Of a stretch of 64,000 nucleotides of DNA, positions 55,948 through 64,000 are shown in pieces. How positions within the stretch are numbered: position 1 is the stretch's first letter; every line of letters begins with the position of its first letter. Under the pieces are notes generated by a model. The model had not been told where the DNA came from, did not search any database, and saw only the letters and a program-made list of their open reading frames with translations. Both the position numbers and the translations under genes were made by a program. The stretch comes from Massilia sp. R2A-15 (GTDB taxonomy: Bacteria; Pseudomonadota; Gammaproteobacteria; Burkholderiales; Burkholderiaceae_D): NCBI RefSeq assembly GCF_030704305.1, contig NZ_CP131935.1, positions 1,240,001-1,304,000 of the forward strand. The letters run 5' to 3'.

Positions 55948-57339
55948 ATGAAAAAAGGCTTTACTTTCGCTTCGCAATGCCGTGTTCACGCCTTGCTGTG
56001 CTGCAGCGCTGCCGTACTGTTGACCGCCTGCGGCGGCGGCACGTCGGGCGCCGGCACCGCCCAGCCAACCCAGGCCGCTGCGGTTTCGTCGACCAGCCCT
56101 GCGACCCAGTCGGTCGCGCCTGTCGCAAGCGAAGCGACCAGCGCTCCTGTCGCCGTCGATGCGGGCGCACCTGCCGCCGCCGACGCGCCAGCCGACAAGC
56201 TCCTGGCGACCTCGGGCGTGGTCAGCTCGGCCGCGACGGCTGCCTGCACCTACTACATCGCGCCAACCGGCTCCGACAGCGGCGCAGGAACGCTCGCTTC
56301 GCCGTGGAAAACTGTCAAGTACGCCAGCGCTAAACTGACTGCCGGCAAGACCCTGTGCGCTCGCGGCGGCACCTACTATGGCCAGGCTGGCCTGATCTGG
56401 AAATCGTCGGGCACGGCCGCGGCGCCAGTAACGTTCCGGAACTATCCGGGCGAAACCCCGGTCTTCGACGGCCAGTGGGGCGACACCGGCACCGACGGCG
56501 ACTTCCTGGTGTTCTCGAACAATTCGCACGTCGTCGTCGACGGCATCACCGCGCAGCACTTCGCCGACCAGTACGGCAACGGCACCATCGACCTGCATAA
56601 CGGAGTGGGCCCGGTGGACGACATCACCATCCAGAACAGCACCCTGATCGACAACGGCAGCCACACCGCCCAGGATCACCACATCTATATCGCCACCGGC
56701 GTGACCAACGTCACGATCCGCAACAACCGCTTCATCCGCGCCGCCGGCTCGGCGATCCAGGCCTATCATTCGCCTGCCTCGAGCGGCATCAAGATTTACA
56801 ACAACGTGATGATCGGCGGCACGCTGAAATGCTCGCAGAGCAAGAGCAATCCTTGCTCGGCCAGCGCAACCCAGCACTGGGGCCTGATCATCGGCGACGC
56901 CAAGGACACCCAGATCTACAACAATACGATCTACGGCATGCAGTACGGCATGGACTTCAACTACGGCACCACCAGCACCGGCCCGTACGTCGTCAAGAAC
57001 AACCTGATCGTCAACAGCACGGTGGCCGGCATCCGTGTCGCTTCGGCCTATGCGCCGTATTTCACGAGCGACTACAACGGCTTCTCGGGCAATGCCAGCG
57101 ACATCAACTGGAAGGGCTCGAACATGACCGCGGCCCAGTTCGCAGTCTCGACCACCAACGAGCGTCATGCAGTGCGCGCCAATCCGATGTTCGTCAACGC
57201 GGCGGCGGGCGACTTCCACCTGAACGCGGGCAGCCCGATGATCAACAAGGCGCTCTCGCTGACCATGTTTAACACCGACAAGGACTGGCTGACCCGTCCG
57301 AGCGGCGCGTTCGACATTGGCGCTTACGAGAAACAGTAA
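55948..57339 (+). CDS. Beta-helix surface lipoprotein, array member 1
   Basis: A 463-aa lipoprotein: signal peptide with lipobox LLTAC (Cys about 28) and GGG, an Ala/Pro/Thr linker to about residue 100, then a beta-helix domain from CTYYIAPTGSDSGAGTLASP to the C-terminal AFDIGAYEKQ. Inner coils include VVVDGITAQHF, ITIQNSTLIDNG, VTIRNNRFIRAAG and IKIYNNVMIGG, giving about 25 residues per turn. Cysteines at CTYY, LCARGG, LKCSQ and NPCSA may form two disulfides. It could bind, trim or modify the polysaccharide made by the neighbouring Wz proteins. No activity is provable. Confidence 0.9.
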   Translation: MKKGFTFASQCRVHALLCCSAAVLLTACGGGTSGAGTAQPTQAAAVSSTSPATQSVAPVASEATSAPVAVDAGAPAAADAPADKLLATSGVVSSAATAACTYYIAPTGSDSGAGTLASPWKTVKYASAKLTAGKTLCARGGTYYGQAGLIWKSSGTAAAPVTFRNYPGETPVFDGQWGDTGTDGDFLVFSNNSHVVVDGITAQHFADQYGNGTIDLHNGVGPVDDITIQNSTLIDNGSHTAQDHHIYIATGVTNVTIRNNRFIRAAGSAIQAYHSPASSGIKIYNNVMIGGTLKCSQSKSNPCSASATQHWGLIIGDAKDTQIYNNTIYGMQYGMDFNYGTTSTGPYVVKNNLIVNSTVAGIRVASAYAPYFTSDYNGFSGNASDINWKGSNMTAAQFAVSTTNERHAVRANPMFVNAAAGDFHLNAGSPMINKALSLTMFNTDKDWLTRPSGAFDIGAYEKQ

Positions 57340-57377
57340 GCAGGCCGTGGTCTCGGCATACCCGAGATCGGTCTCTT

Positions 57378-57413
57378 GAAACCCCTTGGGCGTCGCCGCC
57401 CAAGGGGTTTTTT
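57378..57413 (+). terminator. Rho-independent terminator after array member 1
   Basis: CCCCTTGGGCG-TCGC-CGCCCAAGGGG followed by TTTTTT. Close copies of the same terminator end all four array genes. Confidence 0.95.
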
Positions 57414-57462
57414 CATTGCCGGGATTGGCCGTCTGTCGCGCATTCCAGGGGCATGCAAAAAA

Positions 57463-57579
57463 GAAATTGTCCTTGCGCATTTAATACGACGCAGAAATTT
57501 TTCCGCGAAAAAATTGAACTTAGGCACTTTCCACCACTCAAACCTACTCCTTCACACAAATGACGTCAGGAATCTTCAG
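57463..57579 (+). promoter_or_regulatory. Conserved 117-base leader, copy 2
   Basis: Same element as at 55831, with TACGACGCAG in place of TACGGCGCAG, AAAAAATTGAACTTAGG, and the TGACGTCA palindrome before AGGAATCTTCAG. Confidence 0.75.
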
Positions 57580-58974
57580 ATGAAAAAAGGCTTTACTTTC
57601 GCTTCGCAATGCCGTGTTCACGCCTTGCTGTGCTGCAGCGCTGCCGTACTGTTGACCGCTTGCGGCGGCGGCACGACGAGCGCCGGCACCGCCCAGCCAA
57701 CCCAGGCCGCTGCGGTTTCGTCGACGAACCAGTCCTCCGCACCTGTCGCCAACGAAGCGACCAGCGCTCCAGTTGCCGTCGATACCAGCGTAGCTGCCGC
57801 GACCGATGCACCAGCCGATGCGCCGGCCGACAAGCTCCTGGCGACCTCGGGCGTGGTCAGCTCGGCCGCGACGGCTGCCTGCACCTATTACATCGCTCCG
57901 ACCGGCTCCGACAGCGGCGCAGGCACCTTGGCTTCGCCGTGGAAGACGGTCAAGTACGCCAGCGCTAAACTGACTGCCGGCAAGACCCTGTGCGCGCGCG
58001 GCGGCACGTACTATGGCCAGGCTGGCCTGATCTGGAAATCATCGGGCACGGCCGCGGCGCCAGTGACGTTCCGGAACTATCCGGGCGAAACCCCGGTCTT
58101 CGACGGCCAGTGGGGCGACACCGGCACCGACGGCGACTTCCTGGTGTTCTCGAACAACTCGCACGTCGTCGTCGATGGCATCACCGCGCAGCACTTCGCC
58201 GACCAGTACGGCAACGGCACCATCGACCTGCATAACGGCGTGGGTCCGGTGGACGACATCACCATTCAGAACAGCACCCTGATCGACAACGGCAGCCACA
58301 CCGCCCAGGATCACCATATCTATATCGCCACGGGCGTGACCAACGTCACGATCCGCAACAACCGCTTCATCCGTGCCGCCGGCTCGGCGATCCAGGCCTA
58401 CCATTCGCCTGCCTCGAACGGCATCAAGATTTACAACAACGTGATGATCGGCGGCACGCTGAAGTGCTCGCAGAGCAAGAGCAATCCTTGCTCGGCCAGC
58501 GCGACCCAGCACTGGGGCCTGATCATCGGCGATGCCAAGAGCACCCAGATCTACAACAACACGATCTACGGCATGCAGTACGGTATGGACTTCAACTACG
58601 GCACCACCAGCACCGGGCCGTACGTCGTCAAGAACAACCTGATCGTCAACAGCACGGTGGCCGGCATCCGTGTCGCTTCGGCCTATGCGTCGTATTTCAC
58701 CAGCGACTATAACGGCTTCTCGGGCAACGCCAGCGACATCAACTGGAAGGGCTCGAACATGAGCGCAACCCAGTTTGCCGTTTCGACCACCAACGAGCGT
58801 CATGCGGTGCGTGCCAATCCGCTGTTCGTCAATGCGGCCGCCGGTGACTTCCACCTGAACGCCGGCAGCCCGATGATCAACAAGGCACTGTCGCTGACCA
58901 TGTTTAGCACCGACAAGGACTGGCTGGCCCGTCCGAGCGGCGCGTTCGACATCGGCGCTTACGAGAAACAGTAA
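57580..58974 (+). CDS. Beta-helix surface lipoprotein, array member 2
   Basis: A 464-aa lipoprotein with the same plan as array member 1: identical signal peptide start (MKKGFTFASQCRVHALLCCS), lipobox LLTAC, a slightly different linker (TNQSSAPVANEATSAPVAVD and a short ADAPADAPAD repeat), and a beta-helix domain ending AFDIGAYEKQ. It differs from member 1 at few positions: SNGIK for SSGIK, DAKST for DAKDT, YASYF for YAPYF, NMSATQF for NMTAAQF. The last change is shared with the second module of member 3, which suggests gene conversion between them. Confidence 0.9.
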   Translation: MKKGFTFASQCRVHALLCCSAAVLLTACGGGTTSAGTAQPTQAAAVSSTNQSSAPVANEATSAPVAVDTSVAAATDAPADAPADKLLATSGVVSSAATAACTYYIAPTGSDSGAGTLASPWKTVKYASAKLTAGKTLCARGGTYYGQAGLIWKSSGTAAAPVTFRNYPGETPVFDGQWGDTGTDGDFLVFSNNSHVVVDGITAQHFADQYGNGTIDLHNGVGPVDDITIQNSTLIDNGSHTAQDHHIYIATGVTNVTIRNNRFIRAAGSAIQAYHSPASNGIKIYNNVMIGGTLKCSQSKSNPCSASATQHWGLIIGDAKSTQIYNNTIYGMQYGMDFNYGTTSTGPYVVKNNLIVNSTVAGIRVASAYASYFTSDYNGFSGNASDINWKGSNMSATQFAVSTTNERHAVRANPLFVNAAAGDFHLNAGSPMINKALSLTMFSTDKDWLARPSGAFDIGAYEKQ

Positions 58975-59012
58975 GCTGGCCGCGGTCTCGGCATAACCGA
59001 GATCGGTCTCTT

Positions 59013-59049
59013 GAAACCCCTTGGGCGTCGCCGCCCAAGGGGTTTTTTT
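59013..59049 (+). terminator. Rho-independent terminator after array member 2
   Basis: CCCCTTGGGCG-TCGC-CGCCCAAGGGG followed by seven T. Confidence 0.95.
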
Positions 59050-59143
59050 CATTGCCAGGGGCCGTGCTGCAGTCGCGCCACCTATCTCTCCCATTTTCTT
59101 GCCGGATTGGCCGTCTGCCGCGCCTTTCAAGGCATGCAAAAAA

Positions 59144-59260
59144 GAAATTGTCCTTGCGCATTTAATACGGCGCAGAAATTTTTCCGCCAAAAAATTGAAC
59201 TTAGGCACTTTCCACCGCTCAAATCTACTCCTTCACACAAATGACGTCAGGAATCTTCAG
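59144..59260 (+). promoter_or_regulatory. Conserved 117-base leader, copy 3
   Basis: Same element as at 55831; contains AAAAAATTGAACTTAGG and the TGACGTCA palindrome, ending GGAATCTTCAG before the ATG at 59261. Confidence 0.75.
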
Positions 59261-61951
59261 ATGAAAAAAGGCTTTACTTTCGCTTCGCAATGCCGTGTTC
59301 ACGCCTTGCTGTGCTGCAGCGCCGCCGTACTGTTGACCGCCTGCGGCGGCGGCACGTCCGGCGCCGGCACCGCGCAGCCAACCCAGGCCGCTGCGGGTTC
59401 GTCGACCAGCCCTGCCAACCAGTCCAGCGCACCGGCAGCAGTCGAAGCGACCAGCGCTCCTGTCGCCGTCGATGCGGGCGCACCTGCCGCCGCCGATGCG
59501 CCGGCCGACAAGCTCCTGGCGACCTCGGGCGTGGTCAGCTCGGCCGCGACGGCTGCCTGCACCTATTACATCGCTCCGACCGGCTCCGACAGCGGCGCAG
59601 GCACCCTGGCTTCACCGTGGAAGACGGTCAAGTACGCCAGCGCTAAACTGACTGCCGGCAAGACCCTGTGCGCGCGCGGCGGCACGTACTATGGCCAGGC
59701 TGGCCTGATCTGGAAATCATCGGGCACGGCCGCGGCGCCAGTGACGTTCCGGAACTATCCGGGCGAAACCCCGGTCTTCGACGGCCAGTGGGGCGACACC
59801 GGCACCGACGGCGACTTCCTGGTGTTCTCGAACAACTCGCACGTCGTCGTCGATGGCATCACCGCGCAGCACTTCGCCGACCAGTACGGCAACGGCACCA
59901 TCGACCTGCATAACGGCGTGGGCCCCGTGGACGACATCACCATCCAGAACAGCACCCTGATCGACAACGGCAGCCACACCGCCCAGGATCACCATATCTA
60001 TATCGCCACCGGCGTCACAAACGTCACGATCCGCAACAACCGCTTCATCCGCGCCGCCGGCTCGGCGATCCAGGCCTATCACTCGCCTGCCTCGAGCGGC
60101 ATCAAGATTTACAACAACGTGATGATCGGCGGCACGCTGAAATGCTCGCAGAGCAAGAGCAACCCTTGCTCGGCAAGCGCAACCCAGCACTGGGGCCTGA
60201 TCATCGGTGATGCCAAAAGCACCCAGATCTACAACAACACGATCTACGGCATGCAGTACGGCATGGACTTCAACTACGGCACCACCAGCACCGGACCGTA
60301 CGTCGTCAAGAACAACCTGATCGTCAACAGCACGGTGGCCGGCATCCGCGTCGCTTCGGCCTATGCGCCGTATTTCACCAGCGACTACAACGGCTTCTCG
60401 GGCAATGCGAGCGACATCAACTGGAAGGGGTCGAACATGACCGCGGCCCAGTTCGCCGTTTCGACCACCAATGAGCGTCATGCGGTGCGTGCCAATCCGC
60501 TGTTCGTTAATGCGGCCGCCGGTGACTTCCACCTGAACGCGGGCAGCCCGATGATCGACAAGGCGCTGTCGCTGACCATGTTTACCACCGACAAGGACTG
60601 GCTGGCCCGTCCGAGCGGCGCGTTCGACATCGGCGCTTACGAGAAACAGTCCAGCGCACCTGTTGCCCCCGCGACGAGCGCACCTGTCGCCAGCGAGACG
60701 ACCAGCGCACCTGTTGCCCCCGCAACCAGCGCACCGGCGCCAAGCCAGACGACCAGTGCACCTGTTGCGCCCGCGACCAGCGCACCTGTTACCCCCGTCC
60801 TGCCGACGTCGGGCGTGGCCAGCGCCCCAACAACGGCCGCGGCGGTAGCGGCTGCCTGCACCTACTACATCGCGCCAACCGGCTCCGACAGCGGCGCCGG
60901 CACCCTGGCGTCGCCGTGGAAGACGGTCAAGTACGCCAGCGCTAAATTGACGGCGGGCAAGACCCTGTGCGCCCGTGGCGGCACCTACTATGGCCAGGCT
61001 GGCCTGATCTGGAAATCGTCGGGCACGGCCGCGGCGCCGGTGACGTTCCGTAACTATCCGGGCGAAACGCCAGTCTTCGACGGCCAGTGGGGCGACACCG
61101 GCACCGACGGCGACTTCCTGGTGTTCTCGAACAACTCGCACGTCGTCGTCGACGGCATCACCGCGCAGCACTTCGCTGACCAGTACGGCAACGGCACCAT
61201 CGACCTGCATAACGGCGTGGGCCCGGTGGACGATATCACGATCCAGAACAGCACCCTGATCGACAACGGCAGCCACACCGCCCAGGATCACCATATCTAT
61301 ATCGCCACGGGCGTCACCAACGTCACGATCCGCAACAACCGCTTCATCCGCGCCGCCGGCTCGGCGATCCAGGCCTATCATTCGCCTGCCTCGAGCGGCA
61401 TCAAGATTTACAACAACGTGATGATTGGCGGCACGCTGAAATGCTCGCAGAGCAAGAGCAATCCTTGCTCGGCCAGCGCAACCCAGCACTGGGGCCTGAT
61501 CATCGGCGACGCCAAGGACACCCAGATCTACAACAACACGATCTACGGCATGCAGTACGGCATGGACTTCAACTACGGCACCACCAGCACCGGACCGTAC
61601 GTCGTCAAGAACAACCTGATCGTCAACAGCACGGTGGCCGGCATCCGCGTCGCTTCCGCTTATGCGCCATATTTCACCAGCGACTACAACGGCTTCTCGG
61701 GCAACGCCAGCGACATCAACTGGAAGGGCTCGAACATGAGCGCAACCCAGTTTGCCGTTTCGACCACCAACGAGCGTCATGCGGTGCGTGCCAATCCGCT
61801 GTTCGTCAATGCGGCCGCCGGTGACTTCCACCTGAACGCCGGCAGCCCGATGATCAACAAGGCACTGTCGCTGACCATGTTTAGCACCGACAAGGACTGG
61901 CTGGCCCGTCCGAGCGGCGCGTTCGACATCGGCGCTTACGAGAAACAGTAA
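59261..61951 (+). CDS. Two-module beta-helix surface lipoprotein, array member 3
   Basis: An 896-aa lipoprotein with two complete beta-helix modules. Residues 1-100 are signal peptide, LLTAC lipobox and linker. Module 1 ends GAYEKQ near residue 464, where the other genes stop. Here the stop is replaced by codons for a linker of TSAPVAPA-like repeats (about 465-525), then module 2 begins at AACTYYIAPTGSDSGAG and ends GAYEKQ again. The second linker resembles the one in array member 4, so the gene probably arose by unequal recombination between members. It doubles the ligand-facing surface on one anchor. Confidence 0.9.
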   Translation: MKKGFTFASQCRVHALLCCSAAVLLTACGGGTSGAGTAQPTQAAAGSSTSPANQSSAPAAVEATSAPVAVDAGAPAAADAPADKLLATSGVVSSAATAACTYYIAPTGSDSGAGTLASPWKTVKYASAKLTAGKTLCARGGTYYGQAGLIWKSSGTAAAPVTFRNYPGETPVFDGQWGDTGTDGDFLVFSNNSHVVVDGITAQHFADQYGNGTIDLHNGVGPVDDITIQNSTLIDNGSHTAQDHHIYIATGVTNVTIRNNRFIRAAGSAIQAYHSPASSGIKIYNNVMIGGTLKCSQSKSNPCSASATQHWGLIIGDAKSTQIYNNTIYGMQYGMDFNYGTTSTGPYVVKNNLIVNSTVAGIRVASAYAPYFTSDYNGFSGNASDINWKGSNMTAAQFAVSTTNERHAVRANPLFVNAAAGDFHLNAGSPMIDKALSLTMFTTDKDWLARPSGAFDIGAYEKQSSAPVAPATSAPVASETTSAPVAPATSAPAPSQTTSAPVAPATSAPVTPVLPTSGVASAPTTAAAVAAACTYYIAPTGSDSGAGTLASPWKTVKYASAKLTAGKTLCARGGTYYGQAGLIWKSSGTAAAPVTFRNYPGETPVFDGQWGDTGTDGDFLVFSNNSHVVVDGITAQHFADQYGNGTIDLHNGVGPVDDITIQNSTLIDNGSHTAQDHHIYIATGVTNVTIRNNRFIRAAGSAIQAYHSPASSGIKIYNNVMIGGTLKCSQSKSNPCSASATQHWGLIIGDAKDTQIYNNTIYGMQYGMDFNYGTTSTGPYVVKNNLIVNSTVAGIRVASAYAPYFTSDYNGFSGNASDINWKGSNMSATQFAVSTTNERHAVRANPLFVNAAAGDFHLNAGSPMINKALSLTMFSTDKDWLARPSGAFDIGAYEKQ
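60651..60798 (+). repeat. Linker-coding repeat between the two modules of member 3
   Basis: Repeats of ACCAGCGCACCTGTTGCCCC-type units encode TSAPVAPA phrases, alternating with SETTSAPVAP and SQTTSAPVAP variants. Confidence 0.75.
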
Positions 61952-61995
61952 GCTGGCCGCGGTCTCGGCATAAACCCGGGATCGGTCTTTCGAAA

Positions 61996-62027
61996 CCCCT
62001 TGAGCGCCACCGCTCAAGGGGTTTTTT
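61996..62027 (+). terminator. Rho-independent terminator after array member 3
   Basis: CCCCTTGAGCG-CCAC-CGCTCAAGGGG followed by TTTTTT. Both arms carry the same compensating change (TTGAGCG/CGCTCAA) against the other copies. Confidence 0.95.
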
Positions 62028-62106
62028 CATTTGGGATCACGTTCTGCCGCAGCGCCAATCAACCGCATTCCCCACGCGGGCGCGTACTCCGGCTGCTTGC
62101 TACTAA

Positions 62107-62223
62107 GAAATTGTCCTTGCGCGTTTAATACGGCGTAGAAATTTTTCCTCAAAAAAATTGAACTTCGGAACTTTCCACGGCTCAAACTCATTCCTTCACG
62201 CAAATGATGTCAGGAAACTTCAG
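62107..62223 (+). promoter_or_regulatory. Conserved 117-base leader, copy 4
   Basis: Same length as the other three but the most diverged: GCGTTTAATACGGCGTAG, TTCCTCAAAAAAATTGAAC, and TGATGTCA in place of the TGACGTCA palindrome. Confidence 0.7.
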
Positions 62224-63801
62224 ATGAAAAAAGGCTTCACTTTCGCTTCGCAATGCCGTGTTCACGCCTTGCTGTGCTGCAGCGCTGCCGTACTGTTGAC
62301 CGCTTGCGGCGGCGGCGCGTCCAGCGCCGGCACCGCCCAGCCAACCCAGGCGGCTGCGGTTTCGTCGACCAGCCCGGCGAACCAGTCCGGCGCGCCTGTC
62401 GCCAGCGAGACGACCAGCGCCCCTGTTGCCCCCGCGACCAGCGCACCTGTGGCCAGCGAGACGACCAGCGCCCCTGTTGCCCCCGCGTCCAGCGCCCCTG
62501 TCGCCCCCGCGTCCAGCGCACCTGTCGCCCCCGCGACCAGCGCACCTGCCGCCAGCGATACGACCAGCGCACCTGTTGCCCCGGCGACCAGCGCGCCTGT
62601 TGCCCCCGCGTCCAGCGCACCGGTCGCCCCCGCGTCCAGCGCACCTGTTGCCCCCGTTCAGCCGGCGGCCAGCTCCCCAACAACGACCGCGGCGGTAGCG
62701 GCGGCTTGCACCTACTACATCGCGCCAACCGGCTCCGACAGCGGCGCGGGTACGCTCGCTTCGCCGTGGAAGACGGTCGCGTATGCCAGCGCTAAATTGA
62801 CTGCCGGCAAGACCCTGTGCGCCCGTGGCGGCACCTACTATGGCCAAGCTGGCCTGATCTGGAAATCGTCTGGCACGGCCGCGGCGCCGGTGACGTTCAG
62901 AAACTATCCGGGCGAAACTCCGGTCTTTGACGGCCAGTGGGGCGACACCGGCACCGACGGCGACTTCCTGGTGTTCTCGAACAACTCGCACGTCGTCGTC
63001 GACGGCATCACGGCGCAGCACTTCGCCGACCAGTACGGCAACGGCACCATCGACCTGCACAACGGCGTGGGCCCGGTGGACGACATCACGATTCAAAATA
63101 GCACCCTGATCGACAACGGCAGCCACACCGCCCAGGATCACCATATCTATATCGCCACGGGCGTCACCAACGTCACGATCCGCAACAACCGCTTCATCCG
63201 CGCCGCCGGCTCGGCGATCCAGGCCTATCATTCGCCCGCCTCGAGCGGCATCAAGGTCTATAACAACGTGATGATCGGCGGCACGCTGAAGTGCTCGCAG
63301 AGCAAGAGCAATCCCTGCTCGGCCAGCGCAACCCAGCACTGGGGCCTGATCATCGGCGACGCCAAGGACACCCAGATCTACAACAACACGATCTACGGCA
63401 TGCAGTACGGCATGGACTTCAACTACGGCACCACCAGCACCGGACCGTACGTCGTCAAGAACAACCTGATCGTCAACAGCACGGTCGCCGCCATCCGCGT
63501 CGATTCGGCCTATGCGCCGTATTTCACCAGCGACTACAATGGCTTTTCGGGCAACGCCAACGACATCAACTGGAAAGGCTCGAACATGACCGCCGCCCAG
63601 TTCGCGGTCTCGACCACCAACGAGCGTCATGCGGTGAGCGGCAATCCGATGTTCGTCAATGCGGCCGCCGGCGACTTCCACCTGAACGCGGGCAGCCCGA
63701 TGATCAACAAGGCGCTGTCGATGAACCTGTTCAGCACCGACATGGACTGGCTGGCCCGTCCGAGCGGCGCGTTCGACATCGGCGCTTACGAGAAACAGTA
63801 A
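62224..63801 (+). CDS. Beta-helix surface lipoprotein with long repeat linker, array member 4
   Basis: A 525-aa lipoprotein with the shared signal peptide and LLTAC lipobox, then a much longer linker (about residues 40-150) made of SAPVAPA-type repeats, and one beta-helix module from CTYYIAPTGSDSGAG to AFDIGAYEKQ. Changes against other members include TVAYASAK for TVKYASAK, TVAAIRVDS for TVAGIRVAS, and AVSGNPMF for AVRANPMF. The longer stalk would hold the module further from the membrane. Function is unknown, as for the other members. Confidence 0.9.
   Translation: MKKGFTFASQCRVHALLCCSAAVLLTACGGGASSAGTAQPTQAAAVSSTSPANQSGAPVASETTSAPVAPATSAPVASETTSAPVAPASSAPVAPASSAPVAPATSAPAASDTTSAPVAPATSAPVAPASSAPVAPASSAPVAPVQPAASSPTTTAAVAAACTYYIAPTGSDSGAGTLASPWKTVAYASAKLTAGKTLCARGGTYYGQAGLIWKSSGTAAAPVTFRNYPGETPVFDGQWGDTGTDGDFLVFSNNSHVVVDGITAQHFADQYGNGTIDLHNGVGPVDDITIQNSTLIDNGSHTAQDHHIYIATGVTNVTIRNNRFIRAAGSAIQAYHSPASSGIKVYNNVMIGGTLKCSQSKSNPCSASATQHWGLIIGDAKDTQIYNNTIYGMQYGMDFNYGTTSTGPYVVKNNLIVNSTVAAIRVDSAYAPYFTSDYNGFSGNANDINWKGSNMTAAQFAVSTTNERHAVSGNPMFVNAAAGDFHLNAGSPMINKALSMNLFSTDMDWLARPSGAFDIGAYEKQ
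62395..62664 (+). repeat. Ser-Ala-Pro-Val linker-coding tandem repeats in member 4
   Basis: About nine copies of a 24- to 36-base unit (AGCGCACCTGTTGCCCCCGC and variants) encode SAPVAPA, SETTSAPVAPA and SDTTSAPVAPA phrases. Copy number differs strongly from other array members. Confidence 0.8.
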
Positions 63802-63844
63802 GCAGGCCGCAGTCCCGCGATAAAGCGGGGCCAGTCTCTTGAAA

Positions 63845-63876
63845 CCCCTTGGGCGTCATCGCCCAAGGGGTTTTTT
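63845..63876 (+). terminator. Rho-independent terminator after array member 4
   Basis: CCCCTTGGGCG-TCAT-CGCCCAAGGGG followed by TTTTTT. Confidence 0.95.
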
Positions 63877-63911
63877 CATTGGCGCCGGGCAGGAGGGGGC
63901 GATGCGTTTCC

Positions 63912-64000
63912 TCAATCGGCGCCCACCGCCGATGGGGGCGCCGTCCGCGCCCGGCCTTGCAGCAAAATGCGCTTGGCCAGGCGGCGCAGCCTGTAAGTCT
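63912..64000 (-). CDS. Possible C-terminal end of a minus-strand gene
   Basis: On the minus strand a frame is open from the window edge and ends at TGA 63914-63912. The 28 visible residues include a basic helix (YRLRRLAKRILLQGRARTAP) and end SAVGAD, which looks like a natural protein C-terminus. It would converge with the array. Too little is visible to name it, and it may be a chance frame. Confidence 0.3.
   Translation of the reverse strand, partial: TYRLRRLAKRILLQGRARTAPPSAVGAD

Larger units (their letters stand above)
55831..63876 (+). repeat. Tandem gene-size repeat array of leader + beta-helix gene + terminator
   Basis: Four units in a row each carry the 117-base leader, a lipoprotein gene and a CCCC-TTGGGCG type terminator. 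Starts of the four genes are at 55948, 57580, 59261 and 62224. Five beta-helix modules of about 1.1 kb in these genes are nearly identical in DNA, and the differences are mosaic, which points to recent duplication and gene conversion. Confidence 0.85.

Overview
The window is high-GC and carries gene orders usual for Burkholderiales: lplT-alr-radA, carA-carB-greA-DUF4149, yhbY/rlmE-ftsH-folP-glmM and ppk-pstSCAB-phoU-phoB-phoR. Together with large GGDEF/EAL proteins, abundant palindromic intergenic repeats and CGGG-type lipoproteins, this suggests an Oxalobacteraceae member of the Massilia/Telluria/Duganella group. The assignment is by gene order and protein character only.

Layout. 1-5.3 kb: end of a PAS-GGDEF-EAL protein, a thioredoxin-like protein, then the overlapping tsaB-rimI-UDG-like-DUF1853 operon. 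5.3-10 kb: lplT, alr, radA, a PilZ protein and a GIY-YIG protein, followed by a 122-bp tandem palindrome array and a 39-aa membrane microprotein with its own terminator. 10.6-19.9 kb is a phosphate block: sixA and ppk read left, pstSCAB-phoU-phoB-phoR reads right, and the shared intergenic region has two good Pho boxes, each 10 bp from a -10 hexamer. 20-33.4 kb is housekeeping: patatin lipoprotein, HbpS-like protein, carAB, greA, yhbY, rlmE, ftsH, folP, glmM. 33.4-35.85 kb: tRNA-Pro, tRNA-Arg, then a lower-GC island of secreted hypotheticals that ends in a broken parDE module fused to a tRNA 3'-half fragment.

35.9-45.1 kb is accessory: a beta-barrel protein coupled to a lipoprotein, a CHAP-like protein, a second membrane GGDEF/EAL protein, a membrane MutS-like ATPase with a small overlapping partner, and a TonB/TolA-like protein with tandem repeats. 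45.3-63.9 kb is an exopolysaccharide locus: Wza-like export protein, Wzc-like co-polymerase, Wzx-like flippase, GT4 glycosyltransferase, Wzy-like polymerase, and six genes for right-handed beta-helix proteins with an IGAYE-type C-terminus.

The most unusual feature is the array at 55.8-63.9 kb. Four lipoprotein genes carry five nearly identical beta-helix modules. Each gene has a leader of exactly 117 nt and ends at a near-copy of the same terminator. One gene is a two-module fusion, and the linkers differ in repeat number. It looks like an actively recombining family of surface proteins tied to the polysaccharide made next door. Other points of note are the UDG-like protein that lost its active-site motif but has a HolD-like N-terminus, the Wzc homologue with arginine in place of the Walker A lysine, and the 39-aa microprotein gene.
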